Shown piece after piece: positions 29,845-39,385 of a DNA stretch of 48,977 bases. Positions within the stretch are counted from its first letter, which is position 1. Each line of letters begins with the position of its first letter. The DNA lies in contig CALXOY010000046.1 of the NCBI GenBank assembly GCA_944390145.1, positions 1-48,977 on the forward strand, read 5' to 3'. The translations under genes were made by a program, and so were the position numbers. This DNA is from an uncultured Duodenibacillus sp. (lineage in GTDB: Bacteria; Pseudomonadota; Gammaproteobacteria; Burkholderiales; Burkholderiaceae_F). The notes beneath the pieces were generated by a model that saw only the letters and a list, made by a program, of their open reading frames with translations, had not been told where the DNA came from and searched no databases.

Positions 29845-31735
29845 GAACAAGGGCGGCGGGCTTTTTTTCACAATCGGCATTGATGCGCAGGGCTTGATCG
29901 ACGGCCTGCAAAAGGCCGCAGAACAGCTGAACGGTTTTGAGCAACGCTTGCGCAACGCGAACGCGCCGATTTCAGAGATTGCGCAACGATATACAAGCGC
30001 TGGCCTTGTCATGGGCAACGTCTCGGACGAGGTTGCGCAAGAGATTCTGAAAATCGGCACGACTTCGCAACAGGCCGCGCTTGTTACCGGCCGTGCGTTT
30101 GACGGTATTCAGAAAAAGCTAGGCGCTTTCTCTGCGATTGCCAAAAGCGTTTTGGCGCCGATTGCCGCCGCCTTTGCCGGTACACAGCTGGTTAGCAATT
30201 TCTCCCAGCTCGGCGAGGAATTGGCCGTCATCAGCGACCGTACCGGCGTCGCCGTCGAGAAAATCGACTCTTGGGCGAAGGCCAACAAGGACGCTGGCGG
30301 ATCAGCGGAAGCCTTCAAATCCGCGCTTGAGCAGTGGACGATTGAAACCGGCCGCGGCGCGGACGAGTTTTTCAAACTCGGTGAGCATGTAAAGGGCATG
30401 ACGGACGTTCAAGCCCGTTACTTCATGCGCACCATGGGGCTTTCTCAAGAAGCCTCGGCGATTTTCATCAAACATAAGGATTCGGCCGATCAGGTAGCGA
30501 AGAGCTACGAGAAAATGGCCTTTACGCGTGAGCAGGCCGAATCCGCGCGCCGCATGAACATTCTGTGGCGCCAATTCACAAATCAGGCGCAATCGCTTGG
30601 CAACATGCTTTTGCTGACGGTTTTGCCGGTTGTGAACGACGTTTTAGAAGCGCTTAGCGATGGAATCCAATTCCTAAAGGATCATTCGCAAGGCGTGAAA
30701 ATGATTCTCGCAGGCTTGGCCGCCGTCATCGGCGGAGCATATCTGCGCAACGTTCTAAAGCTTGTCGGCGGTTTTGCGACGTTCTTTAAGACGATTCGCA
30801 CCGGAACGGGCATCATGGCCGCGCTAAACGCCGTGATGCTGGCTAATCCCATCGGCGTGCTTGTCGCGGCCGTCACGGCCTTAGCGCTTGCCTTTGATGA
30901 TTTCTTCGTTTTTCTCGACGGCGGGCATTCGCTCCTAGGCGATTTCCTCGCATGGTGCGGGCTTTCCGAAAAGAGCATCAACGGGCTTCGCAAGTCGTGG
31001 GGCAACGCTTTTAATGCCCTGATCGGCCTGCCCGGCAAGCTGATTGACGGCATCAAAGCGGTTTTCAGTTGGTTTGGCGCCATTGATGACGCTGTAACCG
31101 AAACGGTCGGTGGGACTTTCGATCTACTGGCGCAATTGCCGCGCGCGATTGTTGAGGGAATTCCGCAGGCTTTTCAATGGCTCAAAGACCGGTTAACCGG
31201 TTTTCTTGGGGACATTGGTTCAGCCATTACGGGATTTTTCTCGGACGAAGACGACGATGAAAACGGCGCCGATCAGACGGAGAAGGCCAGGCGCGGAACC
31301 GGCCGTCCGGCTAAGCCCCGTGCGCAGGCGCAGGGCTTTACGGCGGTCGCTCCACAGCATGCGGATCGACCGGCTGCCGCTGGCTCGCTGCCGCAAACTG
31401 CGGCTGCCGCTGACGGTGCGGAAGGCAAGACCGTCACGGATAACGTTTTCAATCGGATTGTTTCGATTCAGCCCATGCCTGTGGCGCGGGACATGATCGG
31501 GCAGATTGCGACGCCGCAAATGCCGGTTGCAACGCCCTATGTGGCCGCTAAGGCACAGCGCGAGAGCGCTGAAGGCGTGCGCAACGACATGCGGATCAAC
31601 GTCGAAAATCACATCACGACCAGCGCAGACCCGCAGGCGGTAGGTCAGGCCGTGACAAACGGCGTCGATACGGCGCTTGCGCGGCGTAATCGAATGCTCG
31701 TGAACATGCAAACTGGCGTAGTGCAAAAGGGGTAA
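29837..31735 (+). CDS. Tail tape measure protein
   Basis: A 632-residue protein, helical in the N-terminal part (LQKAAEQLNGFEQRLRNANA). It has several hydrophobic segments in the middle (SVLAPIAAAFAGTQLV, GVKMILAGLAAVIGGAYLRN, LNAVMLANPIGVLVAAVTAL) and an Ala/Gln-rich C-terminal part. It sets tail length and is ejected with DNA. It is fairly short, suggesting a short tail. The start overlaps the chaperone fusion stop by eight bases. Confidence 0.9.
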   Translation: MLENKGGGLFFTIGIDAQGLIDGLQKAAEQLNGFEQRLRNANAPISEIAQRYTSAGLVMGNVSDEVAQEILKIGTTSQQAALVTGRAFDGIQKKLGAFSAIAKSVLAPIAAAFAGTQLVSNFSQLGEELAVISDRTGVAVEKIDSWAKANKDAGGSAEAFKSALEQWTIETGRGADEFFKLGEHVKGMTDVQARYFMRTMGLSQEASAIFIKHKDSADQVAKSYEKMAFTREQAESARRMNILWRQFTNQAQSLGNMLLLTVLPVVNDVLEALSDGIQFLKDHSQGVKMILAGLAAVIGGAYLRNVLKLVGGFATFFKTIRTGTGIMAALNAVMLANPIGVLVAAVTALALAFDDFFVFLDGGHSLLGDFLAWCGLSEKSINGLRKSWGNAFNALIGLPGKLIDGIKAVFSWFGAIDDAVTETVGGTFDLLAQLPRAIVEGIPQAFQWLKDRLTGFLGDIGSAITGFFSDEDDDENGADQTEKARRGTGRPAKPRAQAQGFTAVAPQHADRPAAAGSLPQTAAAADGAEGKTVTDNVFNRIVSIQPMPVARDMIGQIATPQMPVATPYVAAKAQRESAEGVRNDMRINVENHITTSADPQAVGQAVTNGVDTALARRNRMLVNMQTGVVQKG

Positions 31736-31738
31736 ATC

Positions 31739-32266
31739 ATGGCGGATTCGACTGCTTGGGCGGTGCTGGACACCTCCTATAACCCCTTTTGTGCCTATGA
31801 CAGCATCGACGAAATCAGCGACTCGAATGACGCGACAGTGCCTAGCGAGCCGCAGGAAAACGGCCGTTTGTACACCTATAACAAGGTGGCGCAACCGATC
31901 ACGGTTAACGTCAAACTGCTTTTCGGCGGCGATTTCGCGATGCAGAATGACGCCCTTGCGCGCATTGAGCGCTACCGCACCGGCACGGCGTTGCTGACTG
32001 TGGTAACGCCCGCCCGCGTCTATACGAACATGGCGCTGACGGGCTACAGCACCACCCGATCATCGACAAACGGCGCCTGCATGCTTGAGGTGCAATGCGT
32101 TTTGCAAGAGATTCTTAACGCTCAAGTGAACACGCAAACGGTGCAGTGGGCGCCGAAGAATCCGACCAGCGCGGACAACACGAATCGCGGGCAGGTGCAA
32201 ACGAATAAGATCGAAAGCATGGCCGCTGGCACGGCGAACGCTATAGGGAGGGTTTTCAATGGCTGA
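31739..32266 (+). CDS. Baseplate protein after tape measure (Dit-like)
   Basis: A 175-residue protein (SNDATVPSEPQENGRLYTYN, KVAQPITVNVKLLFGGDFAM, VVTPARVYTNMALTGYSTTR). It has the beta-rich pattern of distal tail/hub-ring proteins found right after the tape measure in this type of myophage. Exact family not certain. Confidence 0.75.
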   Translation: MADSTAWAVLDTSYNPFCAYDSIDEISDSNDATVPSEPQENGRLYTYNKVAQPITVNVKLLFGGDFAMQNDALARIERYRTGTALLTVVTPARVYTNMALTGYSTTRSSTNGACMLEVQCVLQEILNAQVNTQTVQWAPKNPTSADNTNRGQVQTNKIESMAAGTANAIGRVFNG

Positions 32267-32579
32267 AATGATCCCTTTGCAGGCCGTCCCGAATCAAACG
32301 CTTTCGGTGGTGCTCGATGACCAGAATTGCACGATTACCGTCCGGCAGATTGGCGGCCGGCTTTATTTGTCCCTCGTGAGCGACCTGCAGGACGTTTGCA
32401 ATGCGCATATCGTGCAAAACCGCGTTGCCATGCCGTCGTGGAGCACCACGCGGTTTTCAGGGCGACTTGTTTTTGTTGACGCGGAAGGAACGGCGCACCC
32501 AAGCTATGAAGGCTTAGGCACGCGATTCTTTCTGTACTACCTCACGGCGGAAGAATGGCAGGCACTACGTACAGCCTGA
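32259..32579 (+). CDS. Baseplate plug-type protein, 106 residues
   Basis: A small beta-rich protein (IPLQAVPNQTLSVVLDDQNC, TITVRQIGGRLYLSLVSDLQ, GRLVFVDAEGTAHPSYEGLG). Proteins of this form (DUF6983-like) sit between the Dit-like and hub genes in similar tail clusters. Start and stop both overlap the neighbours. Confidence 0.75.
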   Translation: MAEMIPLQAVPNQTLSVVLDDQNCTITVRQIGGRLYLSLVSDLQDVCNAHIVQNRVAMPSWSTTRFSGRLVFVDAEGTAHPSYEGLGTRFFLYYLTAEEWQALRTA

Positions 32580-33412
32580 AGGAAATTCAGGTGGCAATTG
32601 CCCTTGACGTGGGCGGCGCGAATAACTCGTATAGCTTTCAAGGCTTTTGCACGACCGCGAACATTGAGAAAAGCGGCGGCGTCGATTTCGCGACAGCCGA
32701 CGTGCAGATTTACGGCCTTTCGCTGGACGTAATGGGGCGCCTAACTACTCTCGCCTTTCGGCCGTTAAATCGCCGCTGGAACGCAATCAGCATTGCGGCT
32801 GGCGAACAAGGCACGGAATTATCGACGATTTTCCAAGGCGAAATCACGGTGGCTTTTGCCGACCTGAACGGCGCAAGCCCAGTGATGAAAATTCAGGCGC
32901 AGACCAGCGCCTATAACGTCTTGAGTCCCACGCCGCAGATTGCCGTTACTGGCGCGCAAAGCGTCGATCAGCTGATGACAACGCTTTGCAAGGACTGCGA
33001 AAAGACATTTGTCAATGAGGGTGTAGACGCCTCACTTTCAAACACGGTGCTAACCGGCGACCCCGTGGGGAAAATGCGGCAGATTGCCGACCAGATAGGC
33101 GCCGATTTGCTGATCGACGATAGCAAAGTCGTTTTGCTGCCCCGCGGCGGCACGCGGACGGATACCGGCGTGCCGGTGATTTCCGCGGACAGCGGCATGA
33201 TCGGCTATCCCACGTTCACAAATACCGGCGTTGAGGTACAGACCTTTTTCAGACCGGATTTGAAGATCGGCGGCGCTTTCAGGCTTGAAAGCATCGTCCC
33301 GAATGCCTCGGGCATTTGGAAAATCACTCGTTTGGCGCATGAGTTGTCTGCGCACAACCCCAACGGCGGCGCCTGGCGCACAAGCGTTTCGGGCTTTTGG
33401 ATCGAAGAATGA
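32555..33412 (+). CDS. Baseplate hub protein
   Basis: A 285-residue protein (VGGANNSYSFQGFCTTANIE, QIYGLSLDVMGRLTTLAFRP, LIDDSKVVLLPRGGTRTDTG, WKITRLAHELSAHNPNGGAW). It shows the domain pattern of hub proteins (gp27/gpD-like), which form the trimeric base for the spike encoded next. Confidence 0.8.
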   Translation: MAGTTYSLKEIQVAIALDVGGANNSYSFQGFCTTANIEKSGGVDFATADVQIYGLSLDVMGRLTTLAFRPLNRRWNAISIAAGEQGTELSTIFQGEITVAFADLNGASPVMKIQAQTSAYNVLSPTPQIAVTGAQSVDQLMTTLCKDCEKTFVNEGVDASLSNTVLTGDPVGKMRQIADQIGADLLIDDSKVVLLPRGGTRTDTGVPVISADSGMIGYPTFTNTGVEVQTFFRPDLKIGGAFRLESIVPNASGIWKITRLAHELSAHNPNGGAWRTSVSGFWIEE

Positions 33413-34197
33413 GCGAAGAGCTACAGCAAAATTCAAACGAATTCACGAATACGAGTGACTTCAATGTTTTGGATTTCATGATTCGGTCGATCATCAAAGG
33501 GCTTGTGAATACCGCCATTCCGGTACGCGTTGACACGATTGAACGACCGGCAGACGGTGCGGGTGCTGGCTACATGACGGCCACGCCGCTAGTGAAGATG
33601 CGCACGGCAAGCGGTGAGGCAATCGACCCCGTGAGCCTTCCGCGGCTAAGGTGGTTCCGGCTACAGCACGGCACAGCGGCCTTTATCTGCGACCCGAAGC
33701 CCGGCGACATTGGACTGGCCATTTTTGCCCAACAGGACGTTTCGGCAATCAACGGCGCGCCCGAGCCGGTGCAGCCGGGAAGTTTCCGCTGCTTTGATCT
33801 TTCGGACGGCTTCTATGTGGGCGGCTTTTGGGGGCAAAAGCCTACGACATTCGTCCGCATCGAAGATGACGGGAATATCACGATTACGGCGCCGCAGACG
33901 TGCGTGATTAACACGAATGCGCAGACGATCAATGCCAATGCAACGTGTACGGTCAACACGAATAAGGCGACTGTCAACGCCCCGGAAAGCGAATTCACGG
34001 GGAACGTGACGATTCAAGGCCGGTTGAGTGTCGTTCAGCTGATTTCCGGCACTGGCGGCATGACGGTTAGCGGCGGATCGGGCGCGGCGGTGACCGGTAG
34101 TCTGACGACGACCGGAGACGTGACGGCAGGCGGCATCAGCTTGCAAGGCCATACGCATTCTTGTCCGCAAGGCGGCGAGACAAGCGAAGCGCACTAG
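33409..34197 (+). CDS. Baseplate spike (Gp138/gpV-like)
   Basis: A 262-residue protein. The OB-like N-terminal domain (LPRLRWFRLQHGTAAFICDP, KPGDIGLAIFAQQDVSAING) is followed by a repetitive beta-helix (VINTNAQTINANATCTVNTN, ATVNAPESEFTGNVTIQG). The tip QGHTHSCPQGG has an H-x-H motif that binds iron in related spikes. It pierces the outer membrane. The start at 33409 overlaps the hub stop. Confidence 0.88.
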   Translation: MSEELQQNSNEFTNTSDFNVLDFMIRSIIKGLVNTAIPVRVDTIERPADGAGAGYMTATPLVKMRTASGEAIDPVSLPRLRWFRLQHGTAAFICDPKPGDIGLAIFAQQDVSAINGAPEPVQPGSFRCFDLSDGFYVGGFWGQKPTTFVRIEDDGNITITAPQTCVINTNAQTINANATCTVNTNKATVNAPESEFTGNVTIQGRLSVVQLISGTGGMTVSGGSGAAVTGSLTTTGDVTAGGISLQGHTHSCPQGGETSEAH

Positions 34198-34205
34198 AAA
34201 AAGAC

Positions 34206-34239
34206 AAACCCCGCAGGGCGGCATCCTTGCGGGGTTTTA
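34206..34239 (+). terminator. Terminator after the spike gene
   Basis: AAACCCCGCA pairs with TGCGGGGTTT across a short GC-rich loop and ends in T4. It is nearly identical to the one at 36660. Confidence 0.8.
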
Positions 34240-34265
34240 TGCATCAACTAATAGGGAGTTGATCC

Positions 34266-34448
34266 ATGAAGCAGATTATAGCCGTCCTAGGAGCGGCAAT
34301 TGCTATCAACAAAGGGCTAAACATCATGACGGAAAACAGCGAAAACAAACGCGATTTGTGGTTTCGGTTATTCCGCGCCGTGTTTTGGTTTTCGTTGAGT
34401 TCGACCTGTGTTTTGGGTGTTTTTTGGCTTGCTAAACAGGTGTTTTGA
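34266..34448 (+). CDS. 60-residue membrane protein
   Basis: AGGGAG lies before the ATG (34266). It has an N-terminal hydrophobic stretch (IIAVLGAAIAINKGL), a polar middle and a C-terminal membrane helix (AVFWFSLSSTCVLGVFWLAK). It is inserted after a terminator between spike and gp25-like genes, so it may be a moron. I recognise no family. Confidence 0.5.
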   Translation: MKQIIAVLGAAIAINKGLNIMTENSENKRDLWFRLFRAVFWFSLSSTCVLGVFWLAKQVF

Positions 34449-34816
34449 TGGCTCATACGTCATATACGCCGGTGCTTTCGGACAGATGGGATTTTGTCTT
34501 AGACGGCAACGGAAACTTAGCCATGAAAAGAGGCACGGCGGCCATTTGCCAAAACGTGTGCAATGAGACGCGGCTTTTCACGGATGACGCCTATTTTGCG
34601 GCTGAACGCGGCATCCCGTGGTTTTCCGACCAGCTGGCGCGACCGGTGCAGGAGGCTGTAACGATCAGCAATCTGCGCAATGCGGCCTTAAATGTGCCGG
34701 GCGTGGAGCGCGTGGACGCCGTGGAGCTAGAGGCGCTTGACCGAGAAACACGGGTGCTCAAAGGCAAGGTAACGATTACGACAGAGGACGGCAACAATGC
34801 CCGAATTGAAATTTGA
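34448..34816 (+). CDS. gpW/gp25-like baseplate protein
   Basis: A 122-residue protein of the gp25/W type (LDGNGNLAMKRGTAAICQNV, LFTDDAYFAAERGIPWFSDQ, ALNVPGVERVDAVELEALDR). It is placed directly upstream of the baseplate J gene, as usual. It links sheath and baseplate wedge. Confidence 0.85.
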   Translation: MAHTSYTPVLSDRWDFVLDGNGNLAMKRGTAAICQNVCNETRLFTDDAYFAAERGIPWFSDQLARPVQEAVTISNLRNAALNVPGVERVDAVELEALDRETRVLKGKVTITTEDGNNARIEI

Positions 34817-36005
34817 TCCAAATAGCGGCGTCATCGTCCCGACCACACGGGAGGTGCGCGAAGACCTTGCCGGAAAATTCCAAGACGCTTTCCGCACGAA
34901 TGAGAATGACCCGGATTTGAATGTTGATCCGGCTTCGCCCATGGGGCAAGTCGTTGATCTTGTGACGGCCGAAGTCGAAGCCAAGAATGCAGAGGTTGCC
35001 TTTTTGGCCAACCAATACAATCCGGCAGTGGCCACAGGCTCCTTTCTGGATGCGCTGGCAAATCTGTACGGGTTGAAACGCAAACTTTCCGAACCGACGG
35101 TGGTCAGCTGCATTTGCACGGGGCTTAAGGGGACGACAATCCCCTATGGTGCTGTGGTGCAAGACACGCAGGGCAACCAGCTGCGGCACACAGTTGCAGG
35201 AGGCGTGACGATTCCCAGCAACGGGGTGATCGACACGACCTTTGCAACCGTCGAGCACGGGGCAATCGAAATCGGTGCAGGAACGGTGACGAAAATCGTG
35301 ACCGTTGTGGCCGGATGGGACACTGTGACGAATGCTTCCGCAGGCGTAACAGGACGCGACGTTGAGCCGGATGGTGAATTGCTCAACCGCATGAAGCAGA
35401 GCTATGCAATCAACGCCAACGGCACGGTAGCGAACATGCAGGCCAACTTGGCCGCACTTGACGGCGTTCTGGATTGTGTGGTTTTGGAGAACTACACGAA
35501 CGAGCCGCAAGTGCAGTATGGCATCACGCTGACGGCACACAGCGTCGCGGTGTGCATCGTTGGTGGAGACGACGAGGCCATTGCGAAGACGATCTTTGAG
35601 CGCAAGAGCGCTGGATGCGGAACAGTTGGAGAGCATCAGGTGACCTATGTGGATACGGAGCACTTCAACGCCACGTATACCTACAAAATCGTGCGTCCGA
35701 CGGCAGTCCCATTCAACATCGAAGTTGATTTCTTCGATGAAGACATGGACGAAATCACGCAGGCGCAAGTCAAAGCGGCGCTGATTTCCGACTTTCTCGG
35801 AGAGCTTGAGAATGCCCGTGTAAAGCTTGCGACGACGGTCTTTGCCTCGCGGTTTTATCGGTGCGTTCAGAATGTAACAACCAGCCCGATCAAGCAGATT
35901 CAAGTCGGGATCAACAGCGGTGCATTGGGTGCAAGCGTGGACGTTCCGGCTGACGAAAGCCCGACGTTGAGCGAAGACACGATCGAGCTGAAATTTGGGA
36001 GCTAA
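34797..36005 (+). CDS. Baseplate wedge protein J
   Basis: A 402-residue baseplate J protein: GVIVPTTREVREDLAGKFQD, NVDPASPMGQVVDLVTAEVE, LANQYNPAVATGSFLDALAN, VTNASAGVTGRDVEPDGELL. It overlaps gp25-like by 20 bases. It forms the wedge that controls sheath contraction. Confidence 0.9.
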   Translation: MPELKFDPNSGVIVPTTREVREDLAGKFQDAFRTNENDPDLNVDPASPMGQVVDLVTAEVEAKNAEVAFLANQYNPAVATGSFLDALANLYGLKRKLSEPTVVSCICTGLKGTTIPYGAVVQDTQGNQLRHTVAGGVTIPSNGVIDTTFATVEHGAIEIGAGTVTKIVTVVAGWDTVTNASAGVTGRDVEPDGELLNRMKQSYAINANGTVANMQANLAALDGVLDCVVLENYTNEPQVQYGITLTAHSVAVCIVGGDDEAIAKTIFERKSAGCGTVGEHQVTYVDTEHFNATYTYKIVRPTAVPFNIEVDFFDEDMDEITQAQVKAALISDFLGELENARVKLATTVFASRFYRCVQNVTTSPIKQIQVGINSGALGASVDVPADESPTLSEDTIELKFGS

Positions 36006-36007
36006 GA

Positions 36008-36643
36008 ATGGCCGAAACGCAGACATGGCAAGACATTCTCGCTGTGGATGACGTGCGGGAAATGGCCGATTTTGCAGATCTGACGACAGCCGCCTTGCAG
36101 AGTCAGTACGCACACGCCGTGCGCATGAAAAACACGGCTGCTGCTGTGCGCAAAGCTCTTGACGCAACCGGCGACCTTGAAAGCCTTTCGGTTGACGTGG
36201 CCAACATGGACACGGCTTCCGGAGTCTTCCTTGACTGGTGGGGCGAACGCATCGGCGTGGATCGGATGCTCAAGGTCGGCGACAGATACGAGCGGCTTGA
36301 CGATGAGCAATTTCGGTTTTTGCTCAAGTACCGCGCAGTTTGCAATATCTCCAATGGTACGGCCTACACGATCAACAATTTGCTTTCACTACTGACAGAT
36401 ACACGGACGTTCGTCGTGGACTATTTGGATATGACGATCAGTTCGATCATTATTATCGGTGCGATCAGCGATCTTCAGGTGCAGATTTTGGCCAATTACG
36501 GGCTTTTGAATCGCCCTGCCGGAGTGCTTGCGAACTACCTGCTGATCTACCCCGACGAACAGATTTTTGGCTTTCTAGGAAGTGAGCTACAGCCCTTCAA
36601 TCAGGGTGTTTTCAATCCCGGGCGAGAGATTCCGATCACGTGA
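36008..36643 (+). CDS. DUF2612 baseplate/tail protein
   Basis: A 211-residue protein (LDWWGERIGVDRMLKVGDRY, DEQFRFLLKYRAVCNISNGT, NYGLLNRPAGVLANYLLIYP, ending in FNPGREIPI). It matches the DUF2612 type that replaces gpI after baseplate J in this kind of tail. It starts two bases after J and is followed by a terminator. Confidence 0.85.
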   Translation: MAETQTWQDILAVDDVREMADFADLTTAALQSQYAHAVRMKNTAAAVRKALDATGDLESLSVDVANMDTASGVFLDWWGERIGVDRMLKVGDRYERLDDEQFRFLLKYRAVCNISNGTAYTINNLLSLLTDTRTFVVDYLDMTISSIIIIGAISDLQVQILANYGLLNRPAGVLANYLLIYPDEQIFGFLGSELQPFNQGVFNPGREIPIT

Positions 36644-36659
36644 AAGACACATGAAGCGA

Positions 36660-36696
36660 CAAACCCCGCAGGGCGGTCACCTTGCGGGGTTTTTTG
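36660..36696 (+). terminator. Terminator before the fibre genes
   Basis: AAACCCCGCA (36661-36670) pairs with TGCGGGGTTT (36683-36692), then T. It separates the baseplate genes from the fibre locus. Confidence 0.8.
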
Positions 36697-36763
36697 ATCA
36701 CCTGTGCAGAGGCGATCCATGAGAGAGATTTTAGCGATTCGAGCGCTTCCGTAAGGATCACAA

Positions 36764-37819
36764 ATGAGCAATTATCCGCAATATCTTCTGTCCTGTCCTA
36801 TCGCCGTCAACGGCGACAAGACAGTACCTCCGGAGACAGCGCAAAGCGCTGGCTCTGGGCGTCTTTCGCAAGAAGGCGGCTTTGACGAATGGACGCAAAC
36901 GCCGATCAGTGAAGGCGGTCTTCCTCCGCAACGCACTGACATGAACGGCGTGCTGTACCTTCTCAGCCAGCTCTTGGTTTTCTATCAGCAGGGCGGCGTC
37001 ATGCAGTACAGCACGGCGCTCGACTATGAGCCGGACAATGAGATTTTCCACAACGGCGTCAAGTATCGGTGCTTGGTCGCAAATGGCGCTGGTACTGAAA
37101 AAGGCGTTGTCGCGCCCGGCTCTGACAAGACGGTGTGGAGCAATCGCGATCTTCCGAGCGTTCTTGCCGGGCAGGTCACGCCTTTCTACAACTGCAAGCT
37201 CGGGGGATCTGATGGGCGTCGCTTGATCCCGTGGGGATCAACTGATCCCGATGAAAGCTACGTGCTATGCGACGGCGGCAGTGACGGACTGGGAGGAAAC
37301 GTCCCCAATCTGATGGACAAGTTCATTCTCCCGGGCACGGTTGAGCAATCCGGCCAGACCGGCGGAAGCCTGACGTTGAGTGTGCCGGGCGTGACGGTGA
37401 ACGGCACTGTGGGTGAAACCGTTCTTACGGTGGATCAAATCCCGAGTCACACGCACACGGGGAGAACGGACTCTGCAGGAGCACATACGCATACGCGCGG
37501 AACCATGAACATCACGGGGTCAATCGTGCTTGACAATGACATGGCCGCCACGAGCGAAGGAGCTTTTTACAACGGCAGTACTCAAGGCAGAGGTGCTCAA
37601 AACGATTCCCCCGGCATGTTGTGCAATTTTGACGCCTCTCGCACTTGGACAGGCGCCACGAGTTCCAACGGCGCACACACGCACACCATCACAATGGGCG
37701 CCACCGGCGGCGGCAAAGGACACACGCACACGATCACGTCTGAAAGCTCGGCGCAGGAGCTCACGCTTGACCGTCCGCCTTTCTACCGCCTCGCCTTCTT
37801 CGTGAAACTTCCGGAATGA
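36764..37819 (+). CDS. Tail fibre/collar-like protein with His-x-His repeats
   Basis: A 351-residue protein. The N-terminal baseplate-attachment-like part (RLSQEGGFDEWTQTPISEGG) is followed by a collar-like domain (VLCDGGSDGLGGNVPNLMDK). Several HTHT motifs (SHTHTGRT, AHTHTRGT, AHTHTITM, GHTHTITS) typically bind metal along a fibre shaft. It starts the adhesin locus. An 11-codon frame (36720-36755) with overlapping ribosome site lies before it. Confidence 0.8.
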   Translation: MSNYPQYLLSCPIAVNGDKTVPPETAQSAGSGRLSQEGGFDEWTQTPISEGGLPPQRTDMNGVLYLLSQLLVFYQQGGVMQYSTALDYEPDNEIFHNGVKYRCLVANGAGTEKGVVAPGSDKTVWSNRDLPSVLAGQVTPFYNCKLGGSDGRRLIPWGSTDPDESYVLCDGGSDGLGGNVPNLMDKFILPGTVEQSGQTGGSLTLSVPGVTVNGTVGETVLTVDQIPSHTHTGRTDSAGAHTHTRGTMNITGSIVLDNDMAATSEGAFYNGSTQGRGAQNDSPGMLCNFDASRTWTGATSSNGAHTHTITMGATGGGKGHTHTITSESSAQELTLDRPPFYRLAFFVKLPE

Positions 37820-37823
37820 ACAC

Positions 37824-39029
37824 ATGGCTAGCGAAAGATTCCAATTCCATTTTGTGGCGACGCCGACAGGAACGATTTCTGGTGCTTCCGTGCTCAAGCA
37901 GACAGAGAACGCGATCAACGACTTAGGTGATTACGTCTATTCGTCGTCGCTTGACGCATCGAACGCGCTTGCACAAGCCCAGCAGGCTGTGAACATCGCG
38001 AACACTGCTCAGCAGAACGCATCAGCGGCGGTCAACACCGCGAACTCAGCTCTTGCACAGGTGCAGACGCTCACGGTCACGGTGAACTCGTGGGATGGCC
38101 GCATCACGACGGCGGAAAGCAATGCCGCGACGGCAGTCAGCACGGCGAACTCCGCAAACTCGAAGTCAGATCAGGCTGTGGCCACTTCCGAATCGGCAAA
38201 TGCAAAGTCTGATCAGGCAGTGACGACCGCGAATGCGGCAAGCGAAACGGCCACACAGGCAAGCCAATCTGCGACGCAAGCCGTCGGCACGGCCAACAGC
38301 GCCATGCAGACCGCCCAGCAGGCCGTCGAGACCGCTCAGCAGGCTGTGACTGACACGGACGCGATCCGTGATGAAGTCAACGCCGACATGGAGACGATCA
38401 ACGCGCAGGTGACGGAAGCCACGACGCAGGCGCAGAACGCTCTTGGGTCGGCATCGCAGGCGCAGAACTCTGCCGACAAGGCAGAGGCTTGGGCGACGCA
38501 GACCGAAAACGTCGCGCAGGAAGGCGAACCAGCCGACTACACCGTTGACGGCGAGGACTACAGCGCCAAGTGGCGAGCTCAAGAAGCGCAGGCGTGGGCT
38601 GTCAAGATGGACGGCCAAGTGACCGAGGACAATCTGCCGGACGGGACTGCGGTTGATTACTCGGCGAAGTACTACGCACAGCAGTCCGGCAACAGCGCAA
38701 GCGCGGCGGCGTCTTCCGAGACGAACGCCAAAAATTCCGAGACAGCGGCGGCAAGCAGTGCGAGCGCCGCGAAGACTTCGGAAACAAATGCTGCAGGATC
38801 AGCCACGGCAGCTGCTGGAAGCGCAACGGCTGCGCAGGACGCTCAGAGTGCCGCAGAGACAGCGCGGGATCAAGCTCAGGAGTACGCATCTCAAGCCAAA
38901 AACTCTGTGCAGTACATAGCGCAGAGTTTGACTGCGGAACAGCAGGCGCAGGCGAGAACCAACATCGGCGCGGCAAGCGCATCGGAAATCATTGCTATCT
39001 GCAACGAGATTGCGGGGGTAGCGGCATGA
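37824..39029 (+). CDS. Ala-rich coiled-coil side tail fibre segment
   Basis: A 401-residue protein, largely Ala/Ser/Gln heptad-like repeats (NTAQQNASAAVNTANSALAQ, NAKNSETAAASSASAAKTSE), like lambdoid Stf shafts. It ends with AEQQAQARTNIGAASASE and a short helical tail, SEIIAICNEIAGVAA. It probably forms the trimeric shaft of the fibre. Confidence 0.85.
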   Translation: MASERFQFHFVATPTGTISGASVLKQTENAINDLGDYVYSSSLDASNALAQAQQAVNIANTAQQNASAAVNTANSALAQVQTLTVTVNSWDGRITTAESNAATAVSTANSANSKSDQAVATSESANAKSDQAVTTANAASETATQASQSATQAVGTANSAMQTAQQAVETAQQAVTDTDAIRDEVNADMETINAQVTEATTQAQNALGSASQAQNSADKAEAWATQTENVAQEGEPADYTVDGEDYSAKWRAQEAQAWAVKMDGQVTEDNLPDGTAVDYSAKYYAQQSGNSASAAASSETNAKNSETAAASSASAAKTSETNAAGSATAAAGSATAAQDAQSAAETARDQAQEYASQAKNSVQYIAQSLTAEQQAQARTNIGAASASEIIAICNEIAGVAA

Positions 39030-39385
39030 GTGCACGACTTGACTTTTGCATCCCGCAAGGGACGGACTATTGGCTCCCCATGCAACTGGTGGACGGCGGC
39101 ATGGAAAAGATTGACCTTGCCGGATATAGCGCGGCCATGCAGGTGCGCACGACAAAGAGTTCTGTGAAGGCAATCGACACTCTTTCAACGTCCAATGGGC
39201 GCATCACGATTGATGCTGAAAAGGGAGAGATTTCCCTCTTCTTCCCTAACGCGATGACCTCCGTCTACCCTGCCGGTCGCCTTGTGTACGACTTAGAAAT
39301 CAAGTCGGCGGACGGTTTCGTCTACCGACTCATCGAAGGGAAAATCACAGTGACAAGGGAGGTGACGAGAGTGAATGAGTTTTAG
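39026..39385 (+). CDS. Small tail-fibre-associated protein, 119 residues
   Basis: A beta-rich protein (FCIPQGTDYWLPMQLVDGGM, EKGEISLFFPNAMTSVYPAG, RLVYDLEIKSADGFVYRLIE). Its form resembles small adaptor domains between phage fibres. It overlaps both neighbours. Family not certain. Confidence 0.65.
   Translation: MSARLDFCIPQGTDYWLPMQLVDGGMEKIDLAGYSAAMQVRTTKSSVKAIDTLSTSNGRITIDAEKGEISLFFPNAMTSVYPAGRLVYDLEIKSADGFVYRLIEGKITVTREVTRVNEF

Noticed and set aside
34776-36167. 463-codon minus-strand frame
   Set aside because: Antisense to the baseplate J gene, Cys/His/Arg-rich shadow composition, no ribosome site.
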